Of a DNA stretch of 64,000 bases, positions 23,874 through 36,420 are shown piece by piece (within the stretch, counting starts at the first letter, position 1; every line of letters begins with the position of its first letter). The stretch spans positions 46,838,751 through 46,902,750 of the forward strand of contig CM075942.1 of NCBI GenBank assembly GCA_038030265.1, in the 5' to 3' direction. The DNA is from Corythucha ciliata. Lineage: Eukaryota; Arthropoda; Insecta; Hemiptera; Tingidae. Below the pieces are notes generated by a model. That model was given only the letters and a program-made list of their open reading frames with translations, had not been told where the DNA came from and did not search any database. The position numbers and the translations under genes were made by a program.

Positions 23874-23970
23874 CTTGAATGCCGTCTTGATCGTAAAGCA
23901 CGAGTCCCCAAGCATTTGTCGGAGACCACAGCTGTTCGGCTGCTCTATTAACTCCAATCAACGTTTTTGT
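23874..23970 (-). CDS. Isolated internal exon, product unknown
   Basis: On the minus strand an acceptor (TTCAACAG) precedes a 97-bp open segment that closes at AAG/GTGATC. It encodes about 32 residues including LIGVNRAAEQLWSPTNAWGL and VLYDQDGIQ. The sequence is strongly protein-like and the borders are sensible, so this is probably a real exon of a gene with long introns. I found no partner exon and did not recognise the family. Confidence 0.45.
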
Positions 23971-24751
23971 CTGTTGAATAATAAATAAATTAAAAACACG
24001 AAAAATGTTAATGCTTGAGACTAACAATTTTTTTGTATTATTTTCCGCTCTACGGTATCATCGCTTTTTCATTCTCAAAAGAGTCGATGTTGTAATTCTG
24101 TGTAAATAAAATGCGCGAACCTGATTGATTCGCGACTTCGCTGGTTTTAACTTTCTTCAGAAGAGTCATTCTTTTGTATTAAATTATTCAATACAATCGA
24201 TTTATTTCATGCTTCTTATTATTTCAGTGAAAAAATGGTTGAACCCTTACGGAAAATGTTTGTCTTATACCGCTTTTCAAGCTGTATTCGCAGACCTGCA
24301 TGATTAAATGTATCCTTTGATGTATTGTTTCACTCTTGAGATCCTTTCATTTTAATGTTTTGTGTGTCAACGCACTAAATCTGTAAAGTTGCTTGTCCGC
24401 ATTATAAGCCAATTTCCACAGCATCTTTTCAGAGAGATAATAAAACAAATGAAGAGACATAAACTGTTGGTGGTGGGGGGGTGGGGGTTCAAAGAGCAAT
24501 TTCGAAGAAAGCTTGCCCGAATAGGGTTAAGGGTTTCAATAGTGGAAAAACAGAGCCTCTAAAATAATACGATTTCACTCTAAGCACGCCATTTCCTTCC
24601 AACAAAAAAAATCTCGGTAGATCTCTTTCTTCCAGTCATTTAACTGATTTGTTCTGAAAGCCCAGTGATGCTACCAACCAGCTGTCTAATTAAATTTCGA
24701 CAACTCTCCCCCTCCAATTTTTTTTTCTTTTTTTTTTTCTTTTGATGAAAG

Positions 24752-24801
24752 CTTCCGAAGACTCTACCAGGGCAAGTTTTTGAAAAGATTGCAACTTGAT
24801 G
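24752..24801 (+). CDS. Short candidate internal exon
   Basis: A very strong pyrimidine tract (24711-24743) and AAAG acceptor precede 50 bp reading FRRLYQGKFLKRLQLDG, closed by G/GTAAGG. Candidate continuation exons, for example after TTTATAG at 25304, do not settle the downstream frame. Function unknown; a chance arrangement is possible. Confidence 0.3.
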
Positions 24802-27479
24802 GTAAGGAGGGCGGTGGAGTGGAAGGAGAAACAGCGTTGAATCCTCTTATTCTAGTTAGGATCGACAGGCTCGGTTAGTCGTGGGAGGGGGGGGGGCTTT
24901 CTCTGATATGAAAAGTCGGCCTTTTTTTCCTCCCTTTTACACCTATACAGTGGGTTTATACCAGTCAACGAATAGGAACCGATGGAAATGGTCAAAACAA
25001 CAGTGTTACTTATTCAAAGAGCTCTATCGATCTCTTTTCAACACTATGGCTCTCCCGCCAGACAAACCTTTAGGGGGTCGCCGTCAGCTTCCATTGTCCA
25101 TCTTGACATAACATAACCATGGTGGAGGCGCGGCGCCGCCGGTGCTAAAATCTAGAAAATACTGTTAGGTCATTGGTTGGGCTGAGTTTTAAAGGGTATG
25201 ATGGGGAGGGGGAGGGGAGAAGGCTTTTTAAAGTTCCAAGAAAACTACATTATTAGCCGGCAAACGAATGAAATGCTGGGGGTGCTATACCTTTTATTTC
25301 TTTATAGGCCTTGGTTGGTGGAAAAGGAGCGCTTGACAAAATAAAATTTTATGGCATTTATTGAATCATTCGACACAGCTAGCTTTACTGCGAGGTAAGT
25401 CATGAATACTGAAAATATTTATTATTTTTAAACGCAGACGACCAAACAAAAATCAAATTTAAGGAGCCTGAATATTAAGATTGCCCTCCGCAATCCATTT
25501 GATAGTATAATTTGCGCTTAAAACCTTGTTGGGCTACGAAGGAAACGTCCTATATAGCACTAAGCTCACTCATTTAAGCCCGTGATGGGTGGGTTTTTCC
25601 AATTAATGACGCATTCAAATAAAAAAACATCGTGACTTTGCTTTCTGGTGGACATAGCTTTGCGTTTTGGTGAAACTATAAGGAAGGGGCGGACGCTAGT
25701 GTTAATTAATAGTTCCTAGAGGCTTAGAACTTGCCGATAAGTCCGTAAAGTCTATAGTTAATGGACTAATTTAAGTCCTGAGTGTAGCTTTAGGGTAAAT
25801 TTAAAATGCAAATTAGTTGCCTCGGCAGAGATTTCTTTCTGAGATGTGAGACACCCCAAGGGAGAATCGCCGGGCGGAAGCTGGTGAATCGGGTAGACCG
25901 GAAGGGGGTGCTCTAGAAAATAAATGGAAATTGACTCGTTTCAAGTTGGAACAATGAAAATGATTAAAAACCATGTTTTCTTGTTACGTACCCGTATACA
26001 AACTGGAACTTTCAAAGTGAGAGCACACACACCTCTCGCCGACCCGTTAACTCAAACTATTCCGGTAGTTTAAATTATTTTCTGGGGCCACTTGTCACGA
26101 TTCTACAAACTTTACCTTCTTTTTTGCATACCTCTCGCAACCCGTCCGCCGCTATACAGCGAGAAAACTCTTCCTTCAAAGTTTAATGATTAGGTTTCCA
26201 ACACGCCCTAGACCCTCGCCTCTATTCCTCTACCCTCCCCCTTCACCTTCCCTAACACGGCAGGGGCTGCTTGTGTTTTTTAGCACGTTGTGAAAGTTCA
26301 AGCTGATAGGAAGCATGAAAGCATGTTTTTGTTGTAAAAATGTGTTGGCGCTGAATTAAAAAAAAATCAAAAAACGAGCGAAGCGTTGATTGTGCGAATG
26401 CTTTGTGCATGAAACGGAATTCGGACATTTTTATAGAGGTAGGTGTGCAATTTATTCAAAAAAGTCGAAACGTCTTCTAAAGACTCCAGTAGGTGGCGAT
26501 AAACTACCAAAATAGTTCGCGTGTGATAGAGATATCTCGACGATAGTAATTTATTGTCATTATCGTAACGAATAACGTAGATCTGAAGCTATTATTGTGG
26601 TAAGAGACTCTTTCTATGGGCGTACGCAGAGGGGCGCATCCCATGATGGTAGTGGTTTTTGTCATAGAAATGCATCGGTTGTTCGAAAATTACCTTCGTC
26701 GCTAAATTTATCTATTCATCTGAGTGATTATGGGGAGTTGCACGGGTGATTCCTCGACCCCCGTCCAGTCATCCCTCGTCTACTCTACTCGGCATATACA
26801 CTTTCCCGCCTTATTTATGCACCAATCCTAGTTTTTAACGAGTCGTTTCAATCTCCAGGAATTTCGGCATATGCAGTAGTATTCCTTTTGTCAAATATGT
26901 CGAAGGAAGAACGTGAAGTTTCAAGCTGAAAGTTCAAGGCGGGTTTAAAGTAACTCCAGGAACGACATTTGAAAAACTGTTGCTACCATGTACATATATG
27001 TATGCGTTATCAATCAATTTGCGAAGATTTCTTGCCTTGCCCCCCCCCCCTCTAATGGAAATTTCTATTCCCTCTAATTGGAAATTTTCTACTGGTTGAT
27101 GCTTCAAAGTATAGTAGTCCGTGAACCCCAAGTGCTTGTTTCACTTAAATGGAGTTTCAGAGGTGGACAGCACATTTCTGTGCTAAAATTACGTGATTTA
27201 AACCCACAAAATCAATTTTTCACTGTCTTTCTATCGGTATAGATTCGAATTGTCAGTTTTCAGTAAAGGGTATAAACCGTATGTACACGTCACTAACGCT
27301 TCTGAGACGGGAAGTAATTTTTGATGCAAAATGCGTTCCATAACCATGCGTTTGGATATTTATGGGATCCAGTATTTGTTCAAGGGGTGGAGGGTTGATA
27401 AATTGTGGGCTTCGCTCCAATAAAAATGGCATGACAGCCTTTCGCATCCTAAAACTGTAGACTAATATGTCCTGCTAAA
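24802..27479. other. Gene-free or intronic, nothing recognised
   Basis: No convincing exon beyond a weak acceptor/donor pair near 25308-25394. No element borders were seen. A C-run lies at 27040-27050. Confidence 0.35.
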
Positions 27480-28025
27480 CTGACAATTCGCGCAGCCCTG
27501 AAAAATTGAGCAAATGCTAATTCGCGACATGGGTAACCGAGAAAAACCGCTAATTCATCACAACGTATAGGTAATAGAAAAACCGCTGACATTGACGAAA
27601 AGGGCTAATTCACGGCAAGATGTGAAAAAATCGCTAATCTGCTGCTAAAAATTAGAAAAAGTATGCTAATTCACGGCTAATATTGAGGAGAGTCGCTATT
27701 TCACGGATAACATTGTGGAAAAGCATTTATTTGCGGATAACGTTAAGGATAAGCGTTAATTCACACCTTGAGAAAAAAGCTCATTCGCAGCAGAAATCAT
27801 GAGAACATGCTCAATCGCAGCAAAATTTTAAAACAAGCGCTAAAAAGCGGCTAAAATTCAGAAAAGCGCTTATTCGCAACTAAAACCCAGAGAACTCTTA
27901 TGCCAGAAGAAACCCCGCTGATTCGCGGTTGACATATTGACAAAAAGCGCTAATTCACGGCAAGAAGTGTAAAAATCGCTAGTCGGCTACTGAAAATTAT
28001 AAAAATGCTAATTTATAGAAGAGAT
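27480..28025 (+). repeat. Degenerate tandem array, family A
   Basis: About 17 units of 28-33 bp with the core GCTAATTCgCGGCTAAAATT followed by GAGAAAAA, heavily diverged. Good example of the family. Confidence 0.7.
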
Positions 28026-28029
28026 TGAG

Positions 28030-28250
28030 GACTAAAACTGCCTAGTAAAAGTCCGACGATACCACTTTTTTTGGAGAGGTTTCCACTCTTGTTTAAGAAT
28101 CCTAAAATTTACCAAGTTTCGAGTGATTAAAGTCCGAATTTTATTAATCATTCGAAACTTTAACCAACGCTATTATGGTGATTGCTAGGATTTATTGGTA
28201 AATGCTAAGATTTACCAAACGTCGGTCTTCAACTGTAACATATACGTGGA
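28030..28250 (+). repeat. Dispersed repeat, second copy of the 16500-16860 family
   Basis: Shares TAAAAGTCCGACGAT and GGTAAATGCTAAGATTTACC with the earlier copy, here joined directly to the end of a family A array. Confidence 0.6.
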
Positions 28251-28836
28251 TTTACCAAGGGATACGAACCTCAGAGCCTGGAAGGTCTTCATATAGTGCC
28301 AGTTCAGATGGACGCGCACGTTTATATCGTGGGTTGAGTGAGGATGCGTCAATGCACTCATTAATAAATGAATTTAGGCGTCCAGACAGTTTTTATTTAC
28401 AAACTATTTACTTCACAAGATAAATAAAGGGAACATGACATGACGGTATTTTCTTTCAATTGTCATGTTCCGCATCCATGTGCCAGATCTCCGTGGTAGG
28501 ATCGTATTCTTGAATCAGACACGCTCTTGTTATCGGAAACTTGACTTGATACTGACGATAGAGTAGAAATTGAAACCTGCGTATGACTACATATGGCACC
28601 ACACAATTGATGGATTACTGATTTGTAATTCATATAAGTACAGACATTCTTGCGTCACGTTTTAGTTGTCGTAAACCCATTGTCACAGAGTTGGACAACA
28701 ATGTTGTCATTCATAATGTTACGTAGGAAATAGTATATTACGATACTAGGGCGGTATGATGCTCATTAAGGTCGAGGAAGACAGGAAGTGCCCGAGGTGA
28801 AGCCGAGGGCAGTTGTCGCCCTCACCGGGTTCACCT
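28251..28836. other. Gene-free, nothing recognised
   Basis: No supported gene. A small hairpin of GCCCTC/GAGGGC words lies near 28790-28820. Confidence 0.35.
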
Positions 28837-29588
28837 GACGCTTGCTTGCAAAGAGTTCGCCAAAACCGGTGTCGAAGATTTGAAAGAATAGCTTTTGGCT
28901 GGAGTCTTCAACGACGTACATAGAAATGATTCACTTTATTTCACATAACAACAATTATAAGGCCCCTTTTACACGAGTAAGTTTTTTGTTCAAAAATATG
29001 TTCAATCTGATCACAAACAGACAATTTGAGGCAGGGAACATCTGTGATTTTAATGATTTGTTATTTTGGAGGCAGGAGTGATATCTGGTTTTTAATTTTT
29101 TTTTTGACCGATCCTGCCGGCGTTTTCGTTGTCAGCGACGTTTTTTTTTTCAAAATGGCTACTTTGATAAAAAAAAAACTTACTCGTGTAAAAGGGGCCT
29201 AATGCAGTTTGCTGTTTACCATTAAACCTGTTTTCCCTCGATCATCGGAGGGACGGGAGTGGGAGTGTGTAGCGGGTGGAGGTACAGAAAAAATTGGTTA
29301 AAGCTAAGGAATTTCCAACAGAATCCACTGGAAATTCTTAAAGAGTCAAGGCTTTGCTTAAGGAGTTGAGCGTGAGGACAGCTGGAGGCACCTACGGAAC
29401 ATTAACGTACGCAAATACTTTTAAATTCTCACTCAATCGATCCCCTTCCCTAGCTTACCAACTCCGCCACCCGACAATTTATTTTTCCATCTTGCATGAA
29501 AAGCCACTGATTCCAGTCAAAAGCTCTAATTCCAAATTTTAGACACCGGTTTTGGTGAACACTTGCAGTTGCAAGCAAGCGTCATGGT
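28837..29588. repeat. Inverted-repeat element with about 70-bp arms
   Basis: Left arm 28837-28904 and right arm 29515-29588 share GACGCTTGCTTGCAA and CCAAAACCGGTGTC in inverted order. A TAA-flanked MITE lies inside. Likely an older fold-back transposon. Confidence 0.6.
28961..29199. mobile_element. 239-bp MITE, TAA target duplication
   Basis: Terminal inverted repeats start GGCCCCTTTTACACGAGTAA and continue into a T-run, about 30 bp. TAA flanks both ends (28958-28960 and 29200-29202). PIF/Harbinger-like by its 3-bp TWA site; nested in the inverted repeat at 28837-29588. Confidence 0.85.
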
Positions 29589-30494
29589 AAACCCTCGACT
29601 AGCGTGTCGAGTAGTGACAACGTCGAGGTCCCGACTTCAGGTTTCAGCTTCGCCGAAAAAAAGTGATTTTAAAATTTTCAAATGAGTGGAGGGAGGGGGC
29701 TTGAAAAGTTGGCAATGACAGAGGGATGAATGTTTACGGCAAGAAATAAAGCTCACCGAACATATTTTGGTCGGAAACAGGCGATTTTAATACTTTCAAC
29801 CATTACAGGAAAAATGGTACGAGAGGCTGTAGCACCCTCCGTATTGGTCGTAGAAAAATAATCAGAATGCGAAAGATGTAGGAAATTTATTGCCCTACCT
29901 GTTTTGTATAAGGAAATTTCCTCTACAGCCGATGGGTCTAGGTATATTTAGAAAAAACTAAAAAAAGTGCCGAATAATCGTGGTTTTCGGGCTGCCAAAA
30001 GTTGTGCCGAGGGTTTCAGAATTTACGTTTTTTTTCTCAAACACTTTTTACCCGTATATGTATACAAGATAAAAAAATGAAAAATGATACTGGACCTTTT
30101 GCAAGGTAAGCCGTTTTTTTTCGGATAATTTGACTGCATTATACATATAAAAATAAAAGATACAATAAAATTATTCATCAATCAACAACTGTATACCAGG
30201 CCACCAAAAGGAGTAAATTCCAGGCGCGTTTCAGAGGTGGGACGCTAATTTGTATGTGGTTTACTCCCCCCTCCCACTGTTAAAAATTACCATAAATGTA
30301 CCCAATACTTACCGGAAGCCAGGGAAATTACCTTTCTGATTGCATATCGTGCTTACTTGCCTAAGAGCACTGGAAATGCTAATTTTCTTGGTTCTTATTC
30401 AAACTTTGTACTCCCATCGAACTGTTTTTCGCACCTACAAGTTGTCACAAAAACTTGCGTATTAAATAAGCTTTCAAACGACCTCTCACTTTTT
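29589..30494. other. Gene-free, nothing recognised
   Basis: No exon or border recognised. Confidence 0.35.
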
Positions 30495-30935
30495 TGAATC
30501 TGTATAATTGAGTCACTATGCAATGGGATCATAATATGACGTCGCAGAGGGGTTACAAGGTGACAAATGTGTATCCTATTAATTTGTGACCTTGCAGCTC
30601 GTATCGAATCCAACGATATATTAACCTGGATTGCTCACAGATGACTGGAGGGGCGTGGAGGGGGCAGGTCACTCCCTGGTAAACAATCACCCTGTCCCTC
30701 TCCTTGTGTAGTTATGGCAATATGGCACTTATTTTGAAACTCCACCCCTCTCATCCTCCATGGGAGCTTATTTGATGGCTATTATCAGATGGCTTTATCA
30801 GACGTGATGAGCAATCCAGTTCTTTTATATATCGTTAATCGAATCTGTCACTTTGCAACCTCGCTGCAACGTCACATTATGGTCCGATTGCACTGAGACT
30901 CAGTTGTGACTTTGTAACGTAACTATGACGTTGCT
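30495..30935. repeat. Fold-back repeat with about 130-bp arms
   Basis: Left arm (about 30505-30640) and right arm (about 30805-30930) are diverged reverse complements, sharing CATAATRTGACGT and CGATATATWAA words. The right part has a third relative at 47512-47660. Confidence 0.6.
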
Positions 30936-33085
30936 GTGAATTTTGTGCTAAGTTCCTCGCGTGGAATTTCTTTGTTTAAAACCGCACGGTTCTTACTTCA
31001 AAGCCCCTTTGTATGAGATTCGGAAGTATCCTGGCTTGAATTGATCCACCTGTTGCGTCGGAAACGATAAACAGCTCACATGGCTCAGATTTTCAACAAC
31101 GAAAGCCGTATAAGAATTACGACGATAGGAGACCGGAAAGCCCGAGGCACAGCCACTGGCATTTTGACTGGCAATGAGATAATTTGTCTATACGCGAGGA
31201 CGACCGCCATTTTTAGCGCTGGTTGAAGGGGGGGGGGGTTGACGTTAAGGAGAATTATTACTGGCGAGTGACAACAAACTGACATTTCTAATTTGTGTCG
31301 AGCCCTGTCCATTTAACAACATACCTCTGTCGTGTGAACGTTGTAAACTTAATTATTTGAGGTTCAACCCCCTCTACCAGTCCTACAAACATTTTTTCGC
31401 TGCTCTTTTTAAGTCCCGTATTGTTTCACGTATCGTTAAAGCTGAAATTTGTTTGACACGAGAGTTATTTATATTGTGACGCTTGGCTTCTATCGCCAGC
31501 GCCCTCTCTTACACACACCAACACATTTTTTTATTCTTCTTCTTCTTCTTCTTCTTCGAAATCGAAGTGAAAAGATCAATCGAGGAGAGTTGAATTGTCA
31601 TAAATCCCGTCGTTCTTAACTCTCAACTATTTATAAAAATCTTTTTGGCTCTGTTATTTATAGAATCATTCTTTTGGTAAAAAAAAATTTATAACCCAGT
31701 TTTGTTGTGCGAGTCTAGTGAGATTGTCAACATAAGAGGCACAGCTTTTTTTTTTGTTGTTGTTTTTCATCCACCCCCTCTCCCCTCAATCACACACATA
31801 CACAGAGCATACTTTTGTCCCGCCGTGCTTCTCGAGAGCCATTTCTTCTCATCTTACAATAACACACCTGTAAGGCAGCTTTTCTGTTGGGGCTGTGTGA
31901 GAAGAAGTACGTACATGACGAGCAACATTTGGTCAGCGTGGACGACGTGCCCCGTGCTCAAGTAGGTTTTTCATCTTTTTTTTTTCGTGTTTCAACAGGC
32001 TATTAATAATGAGATCGTAAAATTCGCCGGCTAACTGCTTGATCTTCAAGTTGGCAGATGCTGAGGAACTAACGATTATGTATTCACATCTCGCTAATAT
32101 AGCGAATAGAATTATTTTAACAACATAGCTTTCATCATCAAATTAATAAACCGAGTGAATCAAACAAAATTCTTGAATTTTTAAAGATAAACTTCCAGCC
32201 GTTTCGTCAAAATAACAATAACCGACAGTTTACGACTGACAGCCTTGATGAAATATTTTTAGACTCCGCCGTTATACCTAGCCATGCACGACTTTCATAC
32301 GTTACGTTCATTGTGTTTTATAAACTCAATAGCTGGCTCGCAATTTTTTCCTCACAACTTTCGTCGGTATACTTCGTTGAATTCACTGCAAATTTCTCCG
32401 TCCCTCGTCATATTTTCATTTTTTTAAAAACTGCCAACGTGAATGATAGAGACGAAAAACGTCGATAAATCACTCGGAGTAAAATTGACAAACGTCGTTT
32501 ATACTTTAAAGCAGCGAAACAATGTTTTTCTTAAGACGGCACGATTTTCATTTTAGACATTGCAGCCGAGGCAATGCTTTAAATGTTATTTTTGTTATAC
32601 AAAAAGTGAAAAAAAACCAAAAAAAAACAAAAACAAAAAAAAAAAAAAAAAAAATAGCCCTTGACCTTTCTCATAGCATCAGTTTCGAACAAGCGACGAC
32701 GAGATAGTTCTTTGATCTCGTTCTGATCGATCCCCCAGGAGTTGTTGAGTTAGGAAGGTAGGAGCTTCTGTTCCAACAAAACTCAACAAATGGTGCAAAG
32801 CTTAATTCTTCAGTAAAGAGATATCGTAAACTCTAAAGCGTGAGGGTTTGGGAGCGAATCATTTCCCTCGATAATTAAATACGTCTCAGTGGAATTATCC
32901 GTGTCCGTTTGAATGTATACGTTTACATGAAAGACAAACAATTAAATTCGAAATAAACGGGCAAACGTTTGCTTTCAACGTGAGTTGCTGAGTTGCTCAT
33001 CACAGATTTTCATGACGTCCCTTTGAAAACGCTTCCTTGCATTATTATTGGTCTAGCTATGAAGATTTTGTGTAACTCACAGTTC
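30936..33085. other. Gene-free, nothing recognised
   Basis: A TTC microsatellite lies at 31536-31557 and an A-rich block at 32608-32654. No supported exon. Confidence 0.35.
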
Positions 33086-33525
33086 GGCGTATAAAGGGCT
33101 TGTAACAAACCCTGCTGAACCAGAATATCATTGGAGACTTCATCTATTTATAAGTAAAACTCGTAAGTTTGAGGGTGACAGAAGAGATATCATTACAGAA
33201 TTTTTTAGCGTCCATTTCATCATTTTTTAAATTCTCATGTCAGGAAAGGATATCGATTTTGCAGCTTTGTCAGTATAGAAGGGTGGGTGTTAATTGAAGG
33301 GGCTTAATTACAAGGAAAAAGTATTACTACCTCAATGACTTTTAGTTTATTTTAGTACTGAAGTTTGGAGCTCTATCACGTAATAGATCTTCTCGAAGAA
33401 CTGAAGAAGGCTAGAGTAATGAAATGAACCAATTTAACTTTTAGTTTACAATCTAGAAGGGCGTATAAAGGGCTTGTAACAAACCCTGCTGAACCAGAAT
33501 ATCATTGGAGACTTCATCTATTTAT
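33086..33525 (+). repeat. Perfect 66-bp direct repeat, 374 bp apart
   Basis: 33086-33151 and 33460-33525 are identical (start GGCGTATAAAGGGCTTGTAA). The sequence between is unrelated. A recent duplication or short terminal direct repeats of a small retroelement could explain it; no primer site or polypurine tract was recognised. Confidence 0.85.
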
Positions 33526-34451
33526 TAAGCCCATCAAAGTTGAATAAAAAAAGGCAAATCAAAGTTCAGTGAGACAAAGCCTCCCACGCTCAATATACTA
33601 ACAATCAAGACCAATACTGACTATATATTATCACAGAGGACTCTTTCACATTGTTTACCAAGGAGGCAGCAAGAAGTCACGATTTTCAACCCTGAAACCC
33701 CGGATTTCCAGCTCTTTCAAGTAGAAGGAGGGTAACAAGTAACAGCGGGCGCTGACCCGTCAAGTCTTCGCAGTGATGGAGGGGGGGGGGTTTCTGGACC
33801 CAATTCCAAACCCAAGATTCCACGGACTAAATTGACAATGCCCTCTATGAATTGTCAGTTTTTGAGAATGAATTGATAATTTTCAGGCCAACTAGCGGTT
33901 TAAAGAGAAATTAAAAAGATTTACAGGTCAATCGGTCGAAAAATGTGCGTTTTACAAAGTCAAATATTTCGACTGATGGTAAGATTAGTAAGGCCCGGAC
34001 CACCAGACAATTCCACAGGGCCTTAGCCCAAGTAGCGAGTTCATAGGGCGAAATGGCAGTGGAGACATTTTCAGGGCCGGTCACGTAAAATTACAAAGGT
34101 CTTGAATTGCCAAAATTCCGCTTTTCTGCCGCCAAATGAACAGTTTTGTGCATTAATCAGTGAAATGTTGATAGTACGTCACAATTTAAGTTACGTGATA
34201 ATGTTGACGAGGTTCTTATCCCCCTCCCCAATGTAAGAGGGGATTACTTATTACTTTCTCAAACCCACAAAGTTTTCGTCTTCTATGCCAGGTAGCCTTT
34301 GACAATAGCACTACTACGTCACCCCTCACCACATTGTACAACCATTCGAGCCCTAAAATGGCGGAGCTAACGATTGGCTGCACATTAAAAATGACTGAAC
34401 GAAAAATGAGCATATTCGATCCTCAAAATGGTGAAACTGACGAATCACGTC
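33526..34451. other. Gene-free, nothing recognised
   Basis: No exon. A G-run lies at 33780-33790. Confidence 0.35.
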
Positions 34452-34454
34452 TTA

Positions 34455-34592
34455 TACCCGTATTTATGAACGTTCCTTGACATTAAGGAACCCTTGAAAT
34501 TCATTAGAACAGATGTTTTTGTTGTGATCAAAACTGTTCTCAGCGGTTCCTTGACTCAAGGAAGCTTCAAGGAACGTTCATAAATTCGGGCC
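34455..34592. mobile_element. 138-bp MITE, TTA target duplication (copy 2)
   Basis: Same length as, and reverse complement of, the element at 7749-7886. TTA flanks at 34452-34454 and 34593-34595. The left terminal GG is mutated to TA while the right end keeps GGCC. Confidence 0.85.
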
Positions 34593-34599
34593 TTAGAAA

Positions 34600-34880
34600 C
34601 GGACAATTCACACATTCACACCTTGAAAATACTTAAACAATTACATTCACGTCCTAAAAATAGCCAAACTGGCTATTCCCATTGTAATAAAAATGGTTAA
34701 ACTGCATGACTGTTCACGTCCCAAAATGTCAAAATTGACGATTCGTGCTCCGAAAATGACTGAACGGACAGTTTGCTCTCCAGGAATAGTCAAACCGGCT
34801 ATTCACTCTTAAATTGGCCAAACTGACCATTCGCTCCAAAAAGGACTTGACAGACGATTTGGGCCCTGAAAATAGTCACA
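34600..34880 (+). repeat. Degenerate tandem array, family B
   Basis: Units of about 30 bp with the core AAAATGGYCAAACTGACNATTC and CRCRCCCT joints. Confidence 0.65.
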
Positions 34881-34912
34881 CGCGCTGTTTCGTCGAGAAT
34901 AAAGGATAGTGG

Positions 34913-34950
<38 letters not shown>

Positions 34951-35869
34951 AGAAGACTCGCAGTTGGGCGAAATTCGTATTTCTATTTAGCCCAAAAAAA
35001 GAGTAGAGGGAAAAAGCCTTGCGGCATAAAATAACCCTAGAGTACACGTTACATGGATCAATTAAGTATTGGACAATGATTCTAATCATGAACAAATTAA
35101 CGTATAAATTAAGGGGTAAAGCATGTCAACCACAGTTTGATTTGGATAGATTTAGGTTGCAGTATTAAAGTTAGACCTTAAGAAAGAAGTAAAGTGTTGT
35201 GTGTATGTGAATGGAATGAACATTGTAATTTAAGCGCCTGTCGGTTTTTTGGTCCCGGCTTGATATGAGCCCGGTGTGGTGGTTTGGTTTCGGTGTGGTT
35301 TGGCCCGGGGGTTCGGTTCCGGGTTGTGTAGGCCCGGTGGTTGGTTCCAGGGTGATTGTGGTCGACCATGTCCACGTCCGGACGTTTGTTCTCCGGTACA
35401 CTCAAGTATGTTTGAAGCCACAGAGGGCGAATATATCATATACGTATGGCACTCATGGAGTGATCAGCTCATTAATAAGTATTTGAGCGTATGTCATTAG
35501 GTGAGTGTACGTTGCTCAAAACTGTGTGAATAGACAGCGAGTGCTATTCAAAGGAATGGAAACTTACTGCGAGTGATGACACATTATATGCGTAGGAAGA
35601 GACCACTGAAAAGAGCAGGTGAGCAGGAAAGGAGCAAGCAAGGACATCCGAGCTTAACAAATCAACTGAACAGACTTAAATAACTGCAGGAAGAAGAAGA
35701 GAGTAGAAGAGAAAGAAGAAAACAGGAAGAAAGAAGTTAGAGGTACGGCATTCCCCCACCTATCGTGTTTAGCGGAAGACGCTCTGAGGAAAAATAATTC
35801 TCTTGTGAAACATGTTTTTTGCGTTTCGATGAATTTCGTTCCACGAAACACGCGCTAAAAATTCACTGA
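34881..35869. other. Insertion-like block between two family B arrays, with long A-run
   Basis: About 1 kb of non-array sequence separates family B units on either side. It starts with an A-run of about 34 (34914-34947) and includes the GC-rich patch at 35225-35395. No target duplication identified. Confidence 0.4.
35225..35395. repeat. GC-rich minisatellite-like patch
   Basis: Repeated CCCGG, GGTTTGG and GGTTCCGGG words give several overlapping open frames on both strands. On the minus strand the frame is proline/threonine-rich. I read this as repeat-driven, not as a supported gene. Confidence 0.45.
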
Positions 35870-36420
35870 CAGGACTCAAAAATTGACCGAACGGCCTATT
35901 GATACCCTAAAATTGTCCTGAACTGACGATTCGTGCCTTAAAGGTGCCTAAACTGACCAGTTCATGGCATGATAAACCGACCATTTACGCTTCAAAAATG
36001 TCCGAACTAACTATTCGAGCATTGAAAATAGCTTAAATGACGATTAATGCCCTAAAAGTAACCGAATCGACTATTAACGCCTTAAAATTGGCAAACTGGC
36101 AAATCATGCTCTGAAAATGATCATTCACACCCTACGATGCTGTGTATATGTGTATTTGTCGACTCAAATAAAATGGATAATCTTACTATCCCGCCCAGAA
36201 ATTGGTCAAATTCGGGCTATTCGTGCCCTTAAAATGATGAACTGACCAGTTATTCCAGCATCAACCGAACAGAGCCGTCTCCACCTTTCCAGCGCTCCCT
36301 TTCTTACTGAAAAGGTTGACCCCCAGAATGGATGAATGAACGGACTACTCTCGCGCTATAAAATGGTTTGACTAGCCGATGACGTTCTAAAATTAGCCAA
36401 ACTGACACTCAGAAGAACAA
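35870..36420 (+). repeat. Degenerate tandem array, family B
   Basis: Family B units resume (GACCGAACGGCCTATT, AACTGACGATTCGTGCC, GTAACCGAATCGACTATT) with an unrelated patch near 36140-36180. Confidence 0.6.

Noticed and set aside
25308..25394. Exon between a TTTATAG acceptor and a GAG/GTAAGT donor
   Set aside because: Good splice words but all three frames are closed by stops, so it could only be a short terminal or non-coding exon.
35171..35500. Several overlapping frames on both strands as a retroelement polyprotein end
   Set aside because: All arise from one GC-rich repeated patch; no retroelement motif (protease, RT, integrase) is present.
34881..35869. Poly(A)-tailed retroposon
   Set aside because: The long A-run is at the left edge on the plus strand with no body ending there and no target duplication found.
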